Below, piece after piece: positions 44,425 through 53,985 of a DNA stretch of 64,000 nucleotides. The notes under the pieces are model-generated. The model did not search any database. It was not told the origin of the DNA and saw only the letters and a program-made list of their open reading frames with translations. Source of the stretch: Mycoplasmatota bacterium (lineage in GTDB: Bacteria > Bacillota_I > Bacilli_A > Haloplasmatales > Haloplasmataceae); assembly GCA_018394295.1 (NCBI GenBank), contig CP074573.1, positions 1 to 64,000 on the forward strand, written 5' to 3'. How positions within the stretch are numbered: position 1 is the stretch's first letter; each line of letters starts with the position of its first letter. A program made the translations under genes and the position numbers.

Positions 44425-45696
44425 ATGAAAAAAACTGTGGAGTACTTTTTAGGATTTGTTTTATTAACAGCAATTGTTCTATGGGGACGCTTTGGTTTAA
44501 GTAATTCAATGTTATTCTTTAGACTACTTGCAGGACTAGGATTAGGTTATGCACTTACTCGTTCGCTTTATGGATTTGCAGGTAGTGTTAATCGTATGTG
44601 TCATACAGGTTCAACAAAACTTATGCGTGTTTTAGTAGGTATGTTTTTAGGATCAGCTATTGTTACAGCAGGTATTTTATTAATGCAAGACCCAGCTGGA
44701 TATGATCTTTGGGTAAATCCGATTAACTTAGGTCTAATATTAGGTGGTCTATTATTTGGATTTGGTATGGCATTTTGTTTCTGTTGTGCATCAGGTGTAC
44801 TAACTGATCTTGTTACCGGTTTACCAAGAGCGCTTATTACTCTAATATTCTTTGGATTAGGGGTATTTCTTGGTTTCCCAGTGCAATCGACTGCAGGATG
44901 GGTAAAAAATTCTTGGTTCACAACAGCTGTAGGGGAAAAATTATATGGTGGAGTTTACCTTCCAGACTTATTTAAATGGGATGGTTTAAATGGATATCTA
45001 GGTGCGATTATACTAACTGCCATTTTATCAGGTATTGTTGTTTTAATTGCTAAAATATATGAAGATAGAAGAAAAGCAAGAAAAACTTACACAGGTACAG
45101 AAAGTGAAATAATTCAATATCAGACTTATCAAGATGATGAAGAACCATTTAAATTATTTAGTAAAAAAACATATGAGAAATTATTCGTAAGACCTTGGAC
45201 ACTTGGAGTAGGGGCAACAGTTATTGGAGCAATCTTTGTACTTCTTATGAATGTAACAAAAGCTGGTTGGGGAGCTTCTACACCTTATGGTTTCTGGTTT
45301 GGTAGACTGCTTACTTTATTTGGAGCTTCTCCTGAAAAATTAGCTTCTTTTACAAATAAACCAGTTGGTGTTTATACAATGCCATTCTTTGATCATCCGA
45401 TTAATGTTCAAAATGTGGGTATTATCTTAGGAACACTTATTGCATTACTTCTTGCAGGTAATTTTGTTAAATCATTTAAAGGTGGTCTGTCAATCACATT
45501 TAAAGATGGTATTATCTTTGCTATTGGTGGACTTTGTATGGGATTTGGAACAAGACTTTCAAATGGTTGTAACGTAGGTGCATTATATACACCAATTGCT
45601 AATTTCTCTTTATCAGGATGGATATTCTTCATTTTCCTAATTGGTGGAGGAATTATTGGTTATAAAGTAAATAAAAAACTTGTAGTAAAAAAATAA
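44425..45696 (+). CDS. YeeE/YedE-family sulfur transporter (TsuA-like), 423 aa
   Basis: Two homologous membrane halves of the Sulf_transp family, with the conserved cysteines in VNRMCHTGSTKLM, GMAFCFCCASGVLTDL and LSNGCNVGALYTPI. These line the thiosulfate path in the studied TsuA protein. It probably imports thiosulfate or a related sulfur species for the reductase-rhodanese upstream. GGAAGGAGAA precedes ATG. A strong terminator ends the two-gene operon. Confidence 0.88.
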   Translation: MKKTVEYFLGFVLLTAIVLWGRFGLSNSMLFFRLLAGLGLGYALTRSLYGFAGSVNRMCHTGSTKLMRVLVGMFLGSAIVTAGILLMQDPAGYDLWVNPINLGLILGGLLFGFGMAFCFCCASGVLTDLVTGLPRALITLIFFGLGVFLGFPVQSTAGWVKNSWFTTAVGEKLYGGVYLPDLFKWDGLNGYLGAIILTAILSGIVVLIAKIYEDRRKARKTYTGTESEIIQYQTYQDDEEPFKLFSKKTYEKLFVRPWTLGVGATVIGAIFVLLMNVTKAGWGASTPYGFWFGRLLTLFGASPEKLASFTNKPVGVYTMPFFDHPINVQNVGIILGTLIALLLAGNFVKSFKGGLSITFKDGIIFAIGGLCMGFGTRLSNGCNVGALYTPIANFSLSGWIFFIFLIGGGIIGYKVNKKLVVKK

Positions 45697-45708
45697 TATG
45701 TTAGTTTT

Positions 45709-45743
45709 AAAGAAGCTATGGTAAATCATAGTTTCTTTTTTTT
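45709..45743 (+). terminator. Terminator of the sulfur operon
   Basis: AAAGAAGCTATG pairs with CATAGTTTCTTT, followed by T. Confidence 0.85.
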
Positions 45744-45925
45744 GTTTAAATAAGGATTCATGACATTCTATACAGGAGATATGAACAGAGCAGAAAATTC
45801 TTATAGAATTTAACCCAAGTTTACAACTTTGAAAATCGAAACAATTTAAACATATCACAATGTATTCTTGACCACCTATATAAAAAGTATTAATATAAAA
45901 GTACTAAATATACGGGGAGGATTTC

Positions 45926-47293
45926 ATGGACGCGATTAAAATTAATAAGAAAACTTTTACATCGACACTTTTAATTCTATTTCTTTTATTAATAGGCTCA
46001 GGCATTCTAACACAAATTATACCCATGGGTAGTTTTGATTATAGGGAAGTTGATGGAACGATAATAGAGGGTAGTTTTAATTATCTAGATGGTGAAAGAT
46101 TACCTATTATTAAATGGTTTACAGCTCCGTTTGAAGTTTTAGGAACTAGTGATGGACTCATAATAATAGTCATCATCGTATTTTTACTAATTGTGGGTGG
46201 CGCACTTTCTATCCTTAATAAAGCAAATGTTTTGAGTTCAATAATTAATATAATAATCAATAAATACGCAAAAAACAAATACTTTTTACTTCGAGTTATA
46301 ATTCTTTTATTTATGTCGCTTGGAGCTTTTGTAGGAATTTTTGAAGAAGTTATTCCTCTTGTTCCACTGATTATTTCTCTTGCGATAGCACTTGGTTTTG
46401 ATGTGATGGTGGGATTAGGGATAAGTTTAATGGCAGCTGGTTTTGGTTTTACCGCAGGTGTTTCAAACCCATTTACTATCTTGGTTGCGCAAGAACTTGC
46501 AGATTTACCTCTTTTTTCTGGCGCTTTCTATCGTATCATAATATTTTTAATCACTTATGTTGTGGTATCGCAACTCATCATTATGTATGCAAGAAAAGTT
46601 GAAAAACCAATAGAGAAAATTGAAAATGCTGAGGTAAATATTAATAAGAGAACATTATATTTTTTTACTGTAAGTATCAGCTTAATGTTTGTTGTCGTAA
46701 TTACTTCACCGTTTATACCGATGTTAAGTGACTATAATTTACCTATTATCGGATTTTTATTTTTATTAATTGGGATAGGTTCAGGTCTGACTTCCACATT
46801 AGGAATTAAAAAGACATTTAATGCATTTATAAATGGTGCTTTAATGATGTTACCTGGAGCAGTATTAATTTTATTAGCTAATGGTGTTAAACATATTATT
46901 GTGACTGGGAAAATAATGGACACAATTTTATATGAAATATCAGAACGAATTATTCATTTGTCACCTTTTAACGCCATCTTAATGATATACCTTGTTGTTT
47001 TTATTCTTAATTTTTTCATTGGTTCTGGTAGTGCTAAGGCATTTTTAGTAATGCCACTCATCGTACCTATAATGGATATGATGAAAATATCAAGACAGAT
47101 GTCAGTACTGGCATTTCAATTTGGTGATGGTTTTTCTAATATTCTCTATCCAACTAACGCAGTATTATTGATTGGGATTGGACTCGCTAATGTTAGTTAT
47201 GTGAAATGGTTTAAATGGGTATTGAAGTATCAAATTGTAATGCTCATTATTTCAATTATTTTCTTATGGATAGGGTTAAAGGTGGGATATTAG
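45926..47293 (+). CDS. YfcC/DcuC-family carrier, 455 aa
   Basis: About eleven to twelve helices. Family features are GILTQIIPMGSFDY at the start, SLGAFVGIFEEVIPLVPLII, AAGFGFTAGVSNPFTILVAQ and the late GSGSAKAFLVMPLIVPIMD and QFGDGFSNILYPTNAVL. YfcC/DcuC-type carriers move C4-dicarboxylates, basic amino acids or peptides. Because the next gene is a DUF2817 peptidase one base downstream, uptake of a peptide or amidated amino acid is likely here (inference). GGGGAGGATTTC precedes ATG. Confidence 0.88.
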   Translation: MDAIKINKKTFTSTLLILFLLLIGSGILTQIIPMGSFDYREVDGTIIEGSFNYLDGERLPIIKWFTAPFEVLGTSDGLIIIVIIVFLLIVGGALSILNKANVLSSIINIIINKYAKNKYFLLRVIILLFMSLGAFVGIFEEVIPLVPLIISLAIALGFDVMVGLGISLMAAGFGFTAGVSNPFTILVAQELADLPLFSGAFYRIIIFLITYVVVSQLIIMYARKVEKPIEKIENAEVNINKRTLYFFTVSISLMFVVVITSPFIPMLSDYNLPIIGFLFLLIGIGSGLTSTLGIKKTFNAFINGALMMLPGAVLILLANGVKHIIVTGKIMDTILYEISERIIHLSPFNAILMIYLVVFILNFFIGSGSAKAFLVMPLIVPIMDMMKISRQMSVLAFQFGDGFSNILYPTNAVLLIGIGLANVSYVKWFKWVLKYQIVMLIISIIFLWIGLKVGY

Positions 47294-47294
47294 A

Positions 47295-48368
47295 ATGATA
47301 ACTTACAAAAATGCAAGAGATAATTTTCTAAATTTGTATGAAGAACTGTCTAGTAAACATAATATATTATTAAAAAACTATCCAATTGTTGATGATCTAA
47401 CGATGGATAGTATCGAGTTTGTTCCTGAAAATAAAGAAAAACTACTGTGTATAACGACAGGACTACATGGAATAGAAGGCTATTTAGGTAGTCTATTGAT
47501 TGAAGAATTTATTAATAAGTATATTAAACAAATAGATTTAAAAACAACACATATTGTTTTAATCCATAGTATTAATCCCTATGGAATGAAATATAGAAGA
47601 AAAGTTAATGAAAACAATGTTGACCTCAATCGAAATTTTCTAAAATCTTTTCAAGATTTACCAATAAATAAAGGATATGAGAAAAATAAGACCTTTCTAC
47701 TACCTAAGAAGTTAGGATCTAATCTTATTGAAAAATTCAAATTCTATTTTGGTGTTATAAAACTGATGTTAACTTCTAATAAAACTGATATTAAAGAAGC
47801 AGTATTACTTGGACAGTATCAGTATCAAAAAGGTTTTTATTACGGGGGAAATAAAAAAGAGAAATCTACTAGTATTCTTTCAGATTTATTTAATCAATTT
47901 GTGAATGAAGATTATCAGCAAAGAATATTCATAGATATCCATACAGGTTATGGACCGAAAAATCAAATGTCAATTGTTAATTCACCACTTGAGAAAAGAA
48001 CAGTTACTGAAATGATAAGTGACTTTAATTATCCACTGATACAAAAAACTGATGGAGATGATTTCTATAAAATTAATGGTGATATGGTGGATTATTTAAA
48101 TGCATTAATTAAAAATGATGATTATGCTACTTGTTTTGAATTTGGAACACTTGGTGATAGTACCTATGCCCAAATTGAATCACTTAGATTGATGATACAC
48201 GAGAATTGTGTATTCCATATGAAAACAAATGAAAAAATGACAAAGAAAATAAAAAATGAATTCATCAAATTATATTCTCCAAATGATGAAGATTGGTTAC
48301 AAAAAGCTAAGCAAGATTTTCATCAAGCGACAGATGGGATATTAAAACATTATCATTATATTAAATAA
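47295..48368 (+). CDS. DUF2817 family, M14-like zinc carboxypeptidase/amidase, 357 aa
   Basis: Zinc-site candidates are GLHGIEGYLGSLLIEEF (H-x-x-E), VLIHSINPYG with NENNVDLNRNF, and IDIHTGYG (His). Near the end CFEFGTLGD offers the catalytic Glu. The fold is the carboxypeptidase A/succinylglutamate desuccinylase type. It probably hydrolyses a peptide or acylated amino acid brought in by the carrier encoded immediately upstream (1-bp gap). The ATG at 47295 uses AAGGTGGG inside the upstream gene. Confidence 0.85.
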   Translation: MITYKNARDNFLNLYEELSSKHNILLKNYPIVDDLTMDSIEFVPENKEKLLCITTGLHGIEGYLGSLLIEEFINKYIKQIDLKTTHIVLIHSINPYGMKYRRKVNENNVDLNRNFLKSFQDLPINKGYEKNKTFLLPKKLGSNLIEKFKFYFGVIKLMLTSNKTDIKEAVLLGQYQYQKGFYYGGNKKEKSTSILSDLFNQFVNEDYQQRIFIDIHTGYGPKNQMSIVNSPLEKRTVTEMISDFNYPLIQKTDGDDFYKINGDMVDYLNALIKNDDYATCFEFGTLGDSTYAQIESLRLMIHENCVFHMKTNEKMTKKIKNEFIKLYSPNDEDWLQKAKQDFHQATDGILKHYHYIK

Positions 48369-48430
48369 AAAAGAGACTAAGGATAACATATCACAGAAGA
48401 TTAAGCTAGTTAGATAAACGGAGGTAAATG

Positions 48431-48991
48431 ATGATTTATATCGCATTATTACAAGGAATTAATGTAGGTAAACACAACAGAATTAAAATGACAGATTTAA
48501 AGCATATGTTTGAATCAAGAGGATTAAAAAATGTACAAACCTATGGTCAAAGTGGGAATGTCCTTTTTGAATCTGAAAAAGACGAATTATATATACGTAA
48601 AATGATTGAAAAAGAGATTATGATCATATTTAAATACGTTGTTCCTGTTGTTTTAAGAACGTCAGAGGAAATGGAACAAGTTATTTTAAATTGTCCGTTC
48701 TCTAAAGAAAAAATACGAAAAGCAGAATTAGCTACAGGTGAAAGTACGTATGTATCCTTTTTAAAACAGGTTCCCTCACCTGAAAAGGTTGAAATAATAA
48801 AACCATATAATGATGAGGGTGATGAGTTTCAAATTATTGGTCGGGATGTATATCTTTTGTTTTTGCATCAAAGTATTAGAAACTCAAAACTTGGAAGAAA
48901 TCTAATAAAGCTAGATATTCACGCAACAGTACGTAATTGGAATACAGTAATGAAACTTAATGTATTAGCGAAAAATATGTTGTTAAAATAA
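48431..48991 (+). CDS. DUF1697 family protein, 186 aa
   Basis: The family opening IALLQGINVGKHNRIKMTDL and LKNVQTYGQSGNVLFES are unmistakable, with the terminal TVRNWNTVMKLNVLAK. It is a cytosolic protein of unknown function widespread in bacteria. Two adjacent ATGs follow ACGGAGGTAA; the second (48431) has the better spacing. It stands alone after the peptidase gene. Confidence 0.9.
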   Translation: MIYIALLQGINVGKHNRIKMTDLKHMFESRGLKNVQTYGQSGNVLFESEKDELYIRKMIEKEIMIIFKYVVPVVLRTSEEMEQVILNCPFSKEKIRKAELATGESTYVSFLKQVPSPEKVEIIKPYNDEGDEFQIIGRDVYLLFLHQSIRNSKLGRNLIKLDIHATVRNWNTVMKLNVLAKNMLLK

Positions 48992-49201
48992 ATACTTTGA
49001 ATTAAGCTCTTGTTACATCTAAGTAGTGGGATTTTATAAGTTTATTATAGAATAAGATAATAGATTAAACATGAGAAAACAAAAATGAATAAAATCGCTA
49101 TAATTTTTTAATTAATTACCATAAGTTATTTACTAATATAGAGTTGACTTATTTATGTATAATTGGTAATATTTAGATAAAGAGTGGGGAGGTGTGATTT
49201 T

Positions 49202-49441
49202 ATGTTTATTTTTTTAACTGGTGAAGTAAATCAACTAGCAGTTTTTATTGGTGCAATAGGTATAGGTGTTATAATGGGATTAATTCCTTTATTAGTTGGA
49301 ATATCTAAGGATCAAAAAGGATTAGGTATTGCTGGATTTATTTCATGTATTATAGGTGGATTCCTATTAGGTATTTTCTTAGCACTACCAGTAGCTATAG
49401 TGTTTTTAATTACTATTTTAGTTCATGCAAAAAAAGTATAA
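49202..49441 (+). CDS. Small membrane protein, 79 aa
   Basis: Three hydrophobic stretches (about residues 12-33, 41-60, 60-76), glycine-rich, with a short charged loop SKDQKG. ATG 49202 follows GGGGAGGTGTGATTTT; an in-frame GTG/other start at 49184 overlaps the site. This resembles small DUF-type membrane proteins or the integral component of unknown systems. No function can be named. Confidence 0.65.
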   Translation: MFIFLTGEVNQLAVFIGAIGIGVIMGLIPLLVGISKDQKGLGIAGFISCIIGGFLLGIFLALPVAIVFLITILVHAKKV

Positions 49442-49460
49442 GGTAAAATTATTATATTGA

Positions 49461-49516
49461 ACATCTAATCCATCGAAATTTTCCAATTTGGAAGATATGC
49501 TTTAAGGATTAGATGT
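49461..49516. other. Long nested hairpin
   Basis: ACATCTAATCC pairs with GGATTAGATGT 34 bp away, and inside lies TTCCAATTTGGAA, itself palindromic. It is a structured element of unknown role, possibly a terminator for 49441 or a tiny repeat. Confidence 0.5.
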
Positions 49517-49605
49517 AATCTTTATCAGAATAAAAGTTGTTGAAATAGGTTTTTATTTTGTTGGAGAAAAGAATCTTTGAATAGAAATGAGAAAATTAAA
49601 AAGGA

Positions 49606-49635
49606 GTGAAAATCATTAGGTTTTCACTTTTTTTA
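49606..49635 (+). terminator. Terminator
   Basis: GTGAAAATC and GATTTTCAC-like arms (GTGAAAA/TTTTCAC) precede a T run. Confidence 0.75.
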
Positions 49636-49747
49636 TACTACAATATTTGTACTAACAATTTTATGACTTCCATTTTAAATCCTCACCGGGGTTGAAAAGA
49701 AAAGGGGCTGTAAAAAAATAGTTTTTTAAAACTATGGAGCGATACAG

Positions 49748-51472
49748 GAGGGTGCTGAAAATCTAGTCTATTTTCAGATAACTAATATTAAATAAAAAAA
49801 GTTAGAAATGATTTAACTTCATTTTCTAACTTTTTTATTGTTTCTATTAAAGAATGAGATATATTCTATCCCATTAGTGTTACAATTCTTTTCAAGTTTA
49901 CTGCGAATATTGTCATTGCTGATTGTATCTGCATACCTAAAAGGCCATGGGATTGACATCTTTTATATCCATGACTATTTTTCAATTCAGAATTTTTAGC
50001 TTCTATCTTATACCTTTCTTTTGCTAATTCTTTGAATTCTTTACTTTCTTGAAATTTTTCATGTTCTGCATGAACATTATCCTTCTTTAATGTAACTGTA
50101 TAAGATCTACTATCTTGTCCTTCTTTATATCCACATTCTTCTTTAAATGGACACGTTTTACATTTTTCTACATCAAAATAATGCGTTTCTCGCAATGGAG
50201 TTCCTTCTATCTCATGTTTCTTTTTACCATGTAGTGCAACTCTAACTCCCATATGACCTGCTTTACATACATATCTTTTCGCATCTTTATTATATTCAAA
50301 ATCCTCACATTTTCTTTTATTTCCTTTAGATACTGTTTTACTCAATTTTGAAACTAATTTAAATTCATTTTTTTTCGCATATTCTATTAGTTCTTTTTCT
50401 GAATACGCTCCATCCCCTATAAAAGCATCAACTTCAATTCCATTTTCTTTTGATTTCACATATAATTCTCTTGCTTGCTTTCCATCGTGTTTATCTCCAC
50501 TTGTCACAACTGCCGCTGTGATAATTCGTTCTGGCACCATCGCGATATGTGTTTTATATCCAAAGAATGATGTATCAGCTGATTTATGTCCTACTTTTGC
50601 ATCCTTTTCTACCATTGAATTTATTTCTTCAATATTATCATTTACTATTTCTTCTAATAAGTTTGTTTTTAATCTAATATTTTCTCTGATTAGTAAATTT
50701 TCATCATTTCTAATTAATTCAACTAATTCATTACAGTATTTTATATGATCGTCTATATTCTTTGATATTGGCTTTTCAGGCATCTTATCTTTATAACTTT
50801 CATCAGTCTTATATACTACTTTTCGTAAATTTTTTGATTTCTCTTCTAAGATTTCAAGTGGTGATTTATAATTAAACATACTATTTGTATGTGTTGAGTC
50901 TACTATTATTTGTTTTGATTTTATTAATCCTAAGTTTAGTGCTAGCTCTACTGTTTTTGAAATTAGTTTATCTAATAATTCTCCATCTTTTAATCGTAAC
51001 TTTCTAAACTTTGTTAAACTTGTTGGATGGATAATATCTGTTTCTTCTGGAGCTATTTCTAAAAAATACTTATATGCCATATTTAATTGTGCTTGCTCAA
51101 CTAAATCTCGGTCAGACATTGGATACATTACTTTTAATAATAATAATTTAAACATAAAAATAGGACATTTCGCTGTCGCTCCATTATCCTTTGTATATTT
51201 ATCTTTTAATTCTTCATAAACAAATTCAAAATCCACTAATTCTTTAAATTTTCTTAATATATGATTCTTTGGAACCACAATATCATACAACTTACTGTAT
51301 GGACTTAAGACAAGTTCTTTATTAGGTAGCATACTATCACCAATTTCAAATTATTTTCTACCTTCATTATATCATTTTTCACTTTCTTTTCGTTGTATTT
51401 ATATGAAAAAAGGAAGAATAATTAATATACTCTTCCCAATTCATAATTTGATGAGACTTTTTCAGCAGCCTC
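49748..51472 (-). mobile_element. IS1182-family element, copy 2 (1,725 bp, intact)
   Basis: It is nearly identical to 13657-15380 but in opposite orientation, with the same terminal repeats. An 8-bp direct repeat CGATACAG flanks it (49740-49747, 51473-51480). Rejoining the flanks restores GGAGC-GATACA-GCTCC plus TTTTT, so the target was a terminator hairpin. Confidence 0.93.
49866..51332 (-). CDS. IS1182-family transposase, 488 aa, intact
   Basis: Full-length DDE enzyme: N-terminal DUF772-like domain (MLPNKELVLSPYSKLYDIVV … LLLKVMYPMSDRDLVEQAQL, then HPTSLTKFRKLR), catalytic IIVDSTHTNSMF and FIGDGAYSEKEL, a Cys segment (CKTCPFKEECGY) and ERYKIEAKNSELKNSHGYKR with the last acidic residue. A run of eight A codes through the point where copy 1 has seven. 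Start at ATG 51332; a GGTGAT site precedes it. This copy could supply transposase to both elements. Confidence 0.94.
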   Translation of the reverse strand: MLPNKELVLSPYSKLYDIVVPKNHILRKFKELVDFEFVYEELKDKYTKDNGATAKCPIFMFKLLLLKVMYPMSDRDLVEQAQLNMAYKYFLEIAPEETDIIHPTSLTKFRKLRLKDGELLDKLISKTVELALNLGLIKSKQIIVDSTHTNSMFNYKSPLEILEEKSKNLRKVVYKTDESYKDKMPEKPISKNIDDHIKYCNELVELIRNDENLLIRENIRLKTNLLEEIVNDNIEEINSMVEKDAKVGHKSADTSFFGYKTHIAMVPERIITAAVVTSGDKHDGKQARELYVKSKENGIEVDAFIGDGAYSEKELIEYAKKNEFKLVSKLSKTVSKGNKRKCEDFEYNKDAKRYVCKAGHMGVRVALHGKKKHEIEGTPLRETHYFDVEKCKTCPFKEECGYKEGQDSRSYTVTLKKDNVHAEHEKFQESKEFKELAKERYKIEAKNSELKNSHGYKRCQSHGLLGMQIQSAMTIFAVNLKRIVTLMG

Positions 51473-51589
51473 CGATACAGCTCCTTTTTCTTTTTATAAA
51501 ATATTGGTAAATATAGAAAAATGCTCATTATGAGCATGTTTAAAAGGATTTTCAATGAAAACCCTATTTTCAATATTTAATTGTTTCAT

Positions 51590-53172
51590 TTATTGAATTA
51601 ATCTTTTTTTCTTATTGTGATATTTGTACAAGTTATATCCAGTAGAAACTAATAATAATTCTAATCTTACAGAATCCATACCTCTTCTTACTATTCTTTT
51701 GTACCAACGGTCGTATTTTATTACTCCAAAGGTACCTTCAGATTGAATAGATCTATTCTTTCTTAATTCAATTCCTAATTCACTTTTTAAGTTATTCATA
51801 ACCTCTTGGTGTAATGATGTTAATTCCTCATTTAGTTTGATAATTCTATTCCCTTTTGATCTATGACATTCTGACCTAAGTGGACAATCAGTACAATCTT
51901 CACACTGATACAATTCTTCTGTTCGTCCATATTTATTCCCACGTACAGGTCTTGTTTTTAAAAATGAAATCTTTTATTATTAGGACAGACTAGTTGTCCG
52001 TTCTCATCTTGTTTAAAATTAAAAGGTTTAAAAGGATTATTTATATATTTCTTATCTTCTGTTGACTTCTTATAAGTAGAGAATTTTTGATACAATTCTA
52101 TACCATTTTCTTTACAATATAAGTAATTATTATAGCTCCCATATCCAGCATCACCAACAGGATAGGTGGGATATTTATAATAATGAGTTTTGAAACTTTC
52201 TATTAAAGGTTTGAAACAATCTGAATCTGAAGCATATTGAAATGCATCACAGACACTTATATATTCATCTGAAATACCTAATTGTATATTATAAGCAGGT
52301 ATTAGTTGATCATTTCCCATATAATCTCTTTTTACTCGCATAAATGTGGCATCTTTATCCGTTTTTGAATAACTATTTCGTTTATCACCACATGTTTGAA
52401 TATGTTCTGCATATTCTTTTAATTTACTTAAATACCGCTCTAATTTTTCATAATACCTTTGAGTATCACTCTTTCTTTTCCCTTTCCCATGAACAAATGT
52501 AGATAGATCTATTTTAAATCTATTCTTGAAATCATAAAATATTGATTCGAAATATTCTATCTCATATTCTTCACGAGTAGAATAACTAGTCATTTCATAA
52601 TTTAGAAAAGTACTGTTTATTTCATCTAATAAAATAGTTATCTTTCTATATAATTTTTCTCTATTCGTTGTACAAGCTTTCTTCCATATCCAAGTATATT
52701 TATTGGCATTCGCTTCAAACTTCGAACCATCTATGTATACAATATCAGTATTTACATTATCTTTGTCAAAGATATATTCATTAATATCATAAAATATTTC
52801 TTCAATACTACATTTTAAGTAATTATTAATAAAATTAGAGAACGTCATATGAGTAGGAGTACTATTCTCGTCTCTTAATAAATGCATAAATCTAATATCT
52901 GTTTTACATAAAGACTCTAGTTCTCTTAAAGATGTGTAACCTTTTAACATAAAACCAAATAGTGTTACCTCTAACAAAGTGACTAAATTATAACCGATGC
53001 GACCTCTAGATTCTATTTTATCGGTTATTAGGTACTTTTTTAAATTACATCCCTTCATTACCTCATCAAATGTATAGATAGGATCATCAAACGGAATAAT
53101 TGTTTGAATTTCCAGTGGTAAAACTAGTTGTTTTAGTGTATAATTATTTGTATAATTTAGTACTTCAGACAT
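51590..53172 (-). pseudogene. Second IS1182-like transposase, frameshifted
   Basis: The N-terminal frame (53172-51958, 404 aa) carries LREL-type DUF772 helices and the DDE start VYIDGSKFEANANKYTWIWK and DAGYGSYNNYLYCKENGI. After CPNNKRFHF it stops, while the frame shifted by one base continues LKTRPVRGNKYGRTEELYQC and CEDCTDCPLRSECHRSKGN, ending near 51590 with YDRWYKRIVRRGMDS. The break is one missing T in the T run (minus-strand CATTTTTAAAAAC) at about 51958. It belongs to the same broad family as the nested copy but clearly a different IS. Confidence 0.85.
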
Positions 53173-53302
53173 ACTTAAATTATACTAAAAAAAGGAACTT
53201 CATTCCAGATTTATTAATCTAGAATTTAGTTCCTTTTTTGTTTATTGAGAGCTATTTATTTTTTACAGCCCCTTTTTTTGTTTCAGTTATATTTTTTGTA
53301 AA

Positions 53303-53869
53303 CTAAAGAACTGAGTTTATTCCCTGTGTAATCAATAAACTCATTTCTTTTGATAAGTCCTCTAAATCATCTGTTCTATCAGAATTAAACCATTGTTGAT
53401 AGGTATCAATAACTCCTGATGTTATAAAAGTCAAAGCATATGATAATTTATCAGGTCTTTTTTTAGTATCTTCTTGATATATTTTGATTAATTCGTTTTT
53501 GAAAAGGATTTTTAATTTATTTAATAATTTGCTTGATGTTGTTGAAGATAATAAAAATTTACGGAAGCTTATTTCTTCATTTAATTCATCTGTAATTGCT
53601 TTTAAGAAAATATAGGGATTAGTTTTAATAACTTTAAGATCAAATTGATTCATTAAAAGGTATAACTTTTCAATAATTTCATTTTCGATAGTTTCTAAAA
53701 CATCATATATATCATAAAAATGTAAATAAAATGTTTTTCTATTTATATCAGCTTCATCAGTTATTTGTTTTATTGTAATTTTTTCAATATCATTTTCTAG
53801 CATTAAGTTCATAAAAGCTAGTTTTATTGCTTTTTCTGTTCTTCTACTTCGACGATCATTTTTATTCAC
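53303..53869 (-). CDS. TetR-family transcriptional regulator, 188 aa
   Basis: The N-terminal HTH reads RRTEKAIKLAFMNLMLENDI, then ITIKQITDEADINRKTFYLHF, the TetR signature. The C-terminal ligand domain resembles TetR_C_7/8 types. GTG start at 53869 with AGAAGGTGG 6 bp upstream; no nearer ATG. It diverges from the MMPL operon across about 115 bp with promoter-like TTATATTATATT, and probably represses that exporter. An inverted motif of the operator could not be fixed with certainty. Confidence 0.88.
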   Translation of the reverse strand: MNKNDRRSRRTEKAIKLAFMNLMLENDIEKITIKQITDEADINRKTFYLHFYDIYDVLETIENEIIEKLYLLMNQFDLKVIKTNPYIFLKAITDELNEEISFRKFLLSSTTSSKLLNKLKILFKNELIKIYQEDTKKRPDKLSYALTFITSGVIDTYQQWFNSDRTDDLEDLSKEMSLLITQGINSVL

Positions 53870-53985
53870 AATTTTCCACCTTCTGTTACATAATACACAC
53901 TATCTATAGTATATGGGTATTAAGCAATAATCAAGACTTTTTTGGTTATTGAATCTTACTATCCTTATATTATATTATATTTAAT

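Larger units (their letters stand above)
49704..53272 (-). mobile_element. Second IS1182-like element, split by a nested IS1182 copy
   Basis: The inverted repeats GGGGCTGTAAAAAAATA (49704) and TATTTATTTTTTACAGCCCC (to 53272) bound it. With the nested element and its 8-bp duplication removed it is about 1.84 kb. The transposase gene is on the minus strand and frameshifted. Confidence 0.8.

Noticed and set aside
45637-45858. Cys-rich minus-strand frame (CxxC … CIECHE pattern), possible zinc protein
   Set aside because: No ribosome binding site. It runs through the terminator of the sulfur operon and into the end of the transporter gene on the other strand.
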